A stretch of DNA of 43,417 nucleotides, taken from NCBI GenBank assembly GCA_040882285.1, contig JBBEBQ010000004.1, forward strand, positions 1 to 43,417, read 5' to 3'. Below are positions 41,832 through 43,417 of this stretch, in pieces. The stretch comes from Gemmatimonadaceae bacterium. GTDB taxonomy: Bacteria; Gemmatimonadota; Gemmatimonadetes; Gemmatimonadales; Gemmatimonadaceae. The notes under the pieces are model-generated. The model made no database searches, had not been told where the DNA came from, and worked only from the letters and a program-made list of their open reading frames with translations. The position numbers and the translations under genes were made by a program. The stretch's first letter is position 1. Every line of letters starts with the position of its first letter.

Positions 41832-42044
41832 GTGGCTACAACAAAGATTCGCGAGATCATTCGCCTTTTGGAAGCCCATGGCTGGGAGCTCGTTCGGACA
41901 AAAGGAAGCCACCGGCAATTCAAACACCCAACTCGCTCGGCCGTAGTAACGATTCCGGGTCGGCCGCGGGATGACTTGTCCCCGGGAATGCTGCGGAGTA
42001 TCCTCAAGAAAGCTGGACTGAGGCGCGACCTCCCAAGGAGGTAG
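41832..42044 (+). CDS. hicA: HicA-family mRNA interferase toxin
   Basis: A 70-residue double-stranded RNA-binding-fold toxin. IREIIRLLEAHGWELVRTKG followed by SHRQFKHPTRSAVVTIPGRP is typical, with the catalytic His in GSHRQFKHP; SPGMLRSILKKAGL closes the fold. The start is GTG at 41,832. It precedes hicB by 2 bp. Intact and expected to be active. Confidence 0.93.
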   Translation: MATTKIREIIRLLEAHGWELVRTKGSHRQFKHPTRSAVVTIPGRPRDDLSPGMLRSILKKAGLRRDLPRR

Positions 42045-42046
42045 AG

Positions 42047-42262
42047 ATGAATCAATATCTGGTCGTGATGGAACGTACTACAACCGGCTACGGTGTTTAC
42101 ATCCCCGATTTGCCCGGCTGCGTATCAACAGGTCGAACAAAAGCGCAGGCGGAGCGAAATGCGCGTGAGGCGATCGAGCTCCATCTCGAGGGTTTGCGTG
42201 AGGAGGGCCAGCCTATCCCCAAGGCTTCCTCGACTGCGGCGTTTGTCACCGTAGCCGAATAA
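42047..42262 (+). CDS. hicB: HicB-family antitoxin
   Basis: A 71-residue HicB. YLVVMERTTTGYGVYIPDLP, GCVSTGRTKAQAERNAREAI and ELHLEGLREEGQPIPKASST are characteristic. AAGGAGG lies just before the ATG and overlaps the end of hicA. It has no DNA-binding extension. It resembles the orphan HicB upstream. Confidence 0.93.
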   Translation: MNQYLVVMERTTTGYGVYIPDLPGCVSTGRTKAQAERNAREAIELHLEGLREEGQPIPKASSTAAFVTVAE

Positions 42263-42268
42263 GGCCTA

Positions 42269-42556
42269 ATGGACCCGGAATTTCGCAACGAGCTGCGCGA
42301 AGCGAACGATCGCAACTGGGATCGGATGCGCTCGGAGATGGACGCAATGAGCGCGCGGTTGACCGCCGAATTCCGGAGGGGACTGGCGGAATTACGCTCG
42401 GAGCTGATCCCCATCCTCCCAGGTCGATCCGCAATTTCCGACGAGGTAGAGCTGTTCAAAGCCGACATGAGAGCATGCTTCCGTGAGCAACGCCGCTGGA
42501 TGTTCTTTTTCTGGGCCACTACGGTGCTGGCTTTAGTGGCTGCGGATATTCTGTAA
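42269..42556 (+). CDS. Short coiled-coil, tail-anchored protein (truncated paralogue)
   Basis: A 95-residue protein. FRNELREANDRNWDRMRSEM and LTAEFRRGLAELRSELIPIL are similar to residues 30-75 of the protein at 42,703. One C-terminal membrane segment (RRWMFFFWATTVLALVAA) follows. The N-terminal domain found in the paralogue ([14 protein letters not shown]) is missing; the gene starts 6 bp after hicB. It therefore looks like a 5'-truncated copy, perhaps cut when hicAB arrived. Confidence 0.65.
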   Translation: MDPEFRNELREANDRNWDRMRSEMDAMSARLTAEFRRGLAELRSELIPILPGRSAISDEVELFKADMRACFREQRRWMFFFWATTVLALVAADIL

Positions 42557-42702
42557 AAGACTTCCGCGGTCGCCACTAGCCGGGTAGTAGCGCCATGCGC
42601 GCAAACCAGCTCGGCGGTCGAACGCTCCTCCGCGAAAGTTGTTGATGCGGGCCACCGCTCGGCCTATAGTTCAATTGCGGGCTCCGCCATCAGGAACCCC
42701 GC

Positions 42703-43167
42703 ATGCCGGTCACCGCAAAGCTGTCCAGCAGTTTCTACGAGAAGCTCGGAGACGATGTCACCAATGAGCTCGTTACCTGGCTGAACGCCGTGGACGCTGA
42801 ATTCCGCAACGATCTCCGCGACGCGAACGATCGCAACTGGAGCCAGTTGCGCGCCGAACTCGACGCCCAGAGCACGCGCCTGGCTGCCGAGTTTCGCGGT
42901 GGGTTGGCGGAGCTGCGTACAGAGCTGCGTGCCGAGATCGCGGAGCTGCGCACGGAACTGCGTACCGGCCTCGCGGAGCTACGCACTGAGATGCAGACGG
43001 GATTTGCCAACATCCGCGGCGAAACGGCAGCCGGTCTGGCCGACGGGCGCACCGGGCTCGCCAACCTGCGCGTGGAAATCCATCAAGAGGCAACCAGGCA
43101 GGTCCGCTGGAACTTCCTCTTCTGGGTAATGACCGTGCTCACGATCGCCGGCCTCAAGCTCTTCTGA
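42703..43167 (+). CDS. Coiled-coil, tail-anchored membrane protein
   Basis: A 154-residue protein. An N-terminal domain ([20 protein letters not shown]) is followed by a long helix with tandem 11-residue repeats ([27 protein letters not shown], about 65-105), then a C-terminal membrane segment ([18 protein letters not shown]). It resembles the widespread LA_3696-like or CCDC90-type coiled-coil proteins found in several copies in some genomes. Function unknown. Confidence 0.75.
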   Translation: MPVTAKLSSSFYEKLGDDVTNELVTWLNAVDAEFRNDLRDANDRNWSQLRAELDAQSTRLAAEFRGGLAELRTELRAEIAELRTELRTGLAELRTEMQTGFANIRGETAAGLADGRTGLANLRVEIHQEATRQVRWNFLFWVMTVLTIAGLKLF

Positions 43168-43417
43168 CCCCCACGACCACGCCCGAAATCATCAGCACGG
43201 TAGCACCCACCGGACCCCGCGAACGGATCCTCGCGCTCGACGTCTTCCGCGGCATGACGATCGCGGGAATGCTGCTCGTCAACCAGCCCGGCTCCTGGGG
43301 CGCGATCTATCCGCCGCTCCGGCACGCCGAGTGGCACGGGTGGACGCCGACCGACCTCATCTTCCCGTTCTTCCTCTTCATCGTCGGCATCACCACGTGG
43401 ATCTCGCTCGAGTCCCG
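43164..43417 (+). CDS. Acyltransferase family protein (DUF5009/HGSNAT-like), partial
   Basis: The frame open to the window end encodes [20 protein letters not shown] followed by [20 protein letters not shown] and [20 protein letters not shown]. This is the first part of the heparan-alpha-glucosaminide N-acetyltransferase-like / DUF5009 membrane acyltransferase family, with the catalytic His in RHAEWHG. The start is unclear: no ATG, GTG or TTG precedes the conserved part; CTG at 43,164, overlapping the previous stop, is the earliest candidate. The rest lies beyond the window. Confidence 0.75.
   Translation, partial: MTPTTTPEIISTVAPTGPRERILALDVFRGMTIAGMLLVNQPGSWGAIYPPLRHAEWHGWTPTDLIFPFFLFIVGITTWISLES

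Overview
The window is high-GC bacterial DNA. Its gene content suggests Gemmatimonadota or a close relative: a Ser/Thr kinase fused to a TolB/FlgO-like domain and TPRs, a caa3-type oxidase, many outer-membrane-type lipoproteins, and alternating GTG/TTG starts. The assignment is an inference from gene style; no rRNA or tRNA is visible to confirm it. Bases 1-49 are a pure C run that looks like an assembly or contig-end artefact.

Bases 60-23,500 look like chromosomal core. In order they hold a PDZ protein, leuS, and an asparagine/glyco-asparagine degradation group (isoaspartyl peptidase, Tat-exported glycosylasparaginase, aspartase). Next come the receptor-like kinase and a coxB-ctaD-ctaE-ctaF cluster followed by an M20 peptidase and ctaG. 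Two lipoproteins (one a cupredoxin), a NamZ-type muramidase, a persulfide/sulfide module (rhodanese, MBL-rhodanese, ArsR) and a CsgG-like protein complete the region. Between these genes lie several families of very long imperfect palindromes (A, B, C and one singleton). Within a family one part is conserved while the rest of the arms differs from locus to locus yet stays self-complementary.

Bases 23,800-43,200 form an accessory region packed with toxin-antitoxin-like pairs: Phd/VapC, BrnT/BrnA (toxin frame broken), MazEF, two VapBC, a HigB remnant with an XRE antitoxin, an orphan HicB, an HTH-less HigA-like protein and HicAB. A GH9 cellulase sits among them. A nucleotidyltransferase-winged-helix pair is preceded by three identical palindromic operators spaced exactly 22 bp apart.

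The most striking segment is a minus-strand run of six closely packed genes from 40,263 to 33,299. It encodes a DNA methyltransferase, a BstYI/BglII-type endonuclease, a SIR2-STAND NADase, a dUTPase, a cytosine-deaminase-like enzyme, and a DUF2779 protein joining a Cas4-like nuclease to a DEDD-like domain. Just downstream, on the same strand, is a candidate structured small RNA with its own promoter and an intrinsic terminator. The whole resembles a composite defence island. Its restriction-modification and SIR2-STAND parts are recognisable; the dUTPase-deaminase-DUF2779-RNA part has no function I can name.

The window ends in coiled-coil membrane proteins and the start of a DUF5009/HGSNAT-like acyltransferase.
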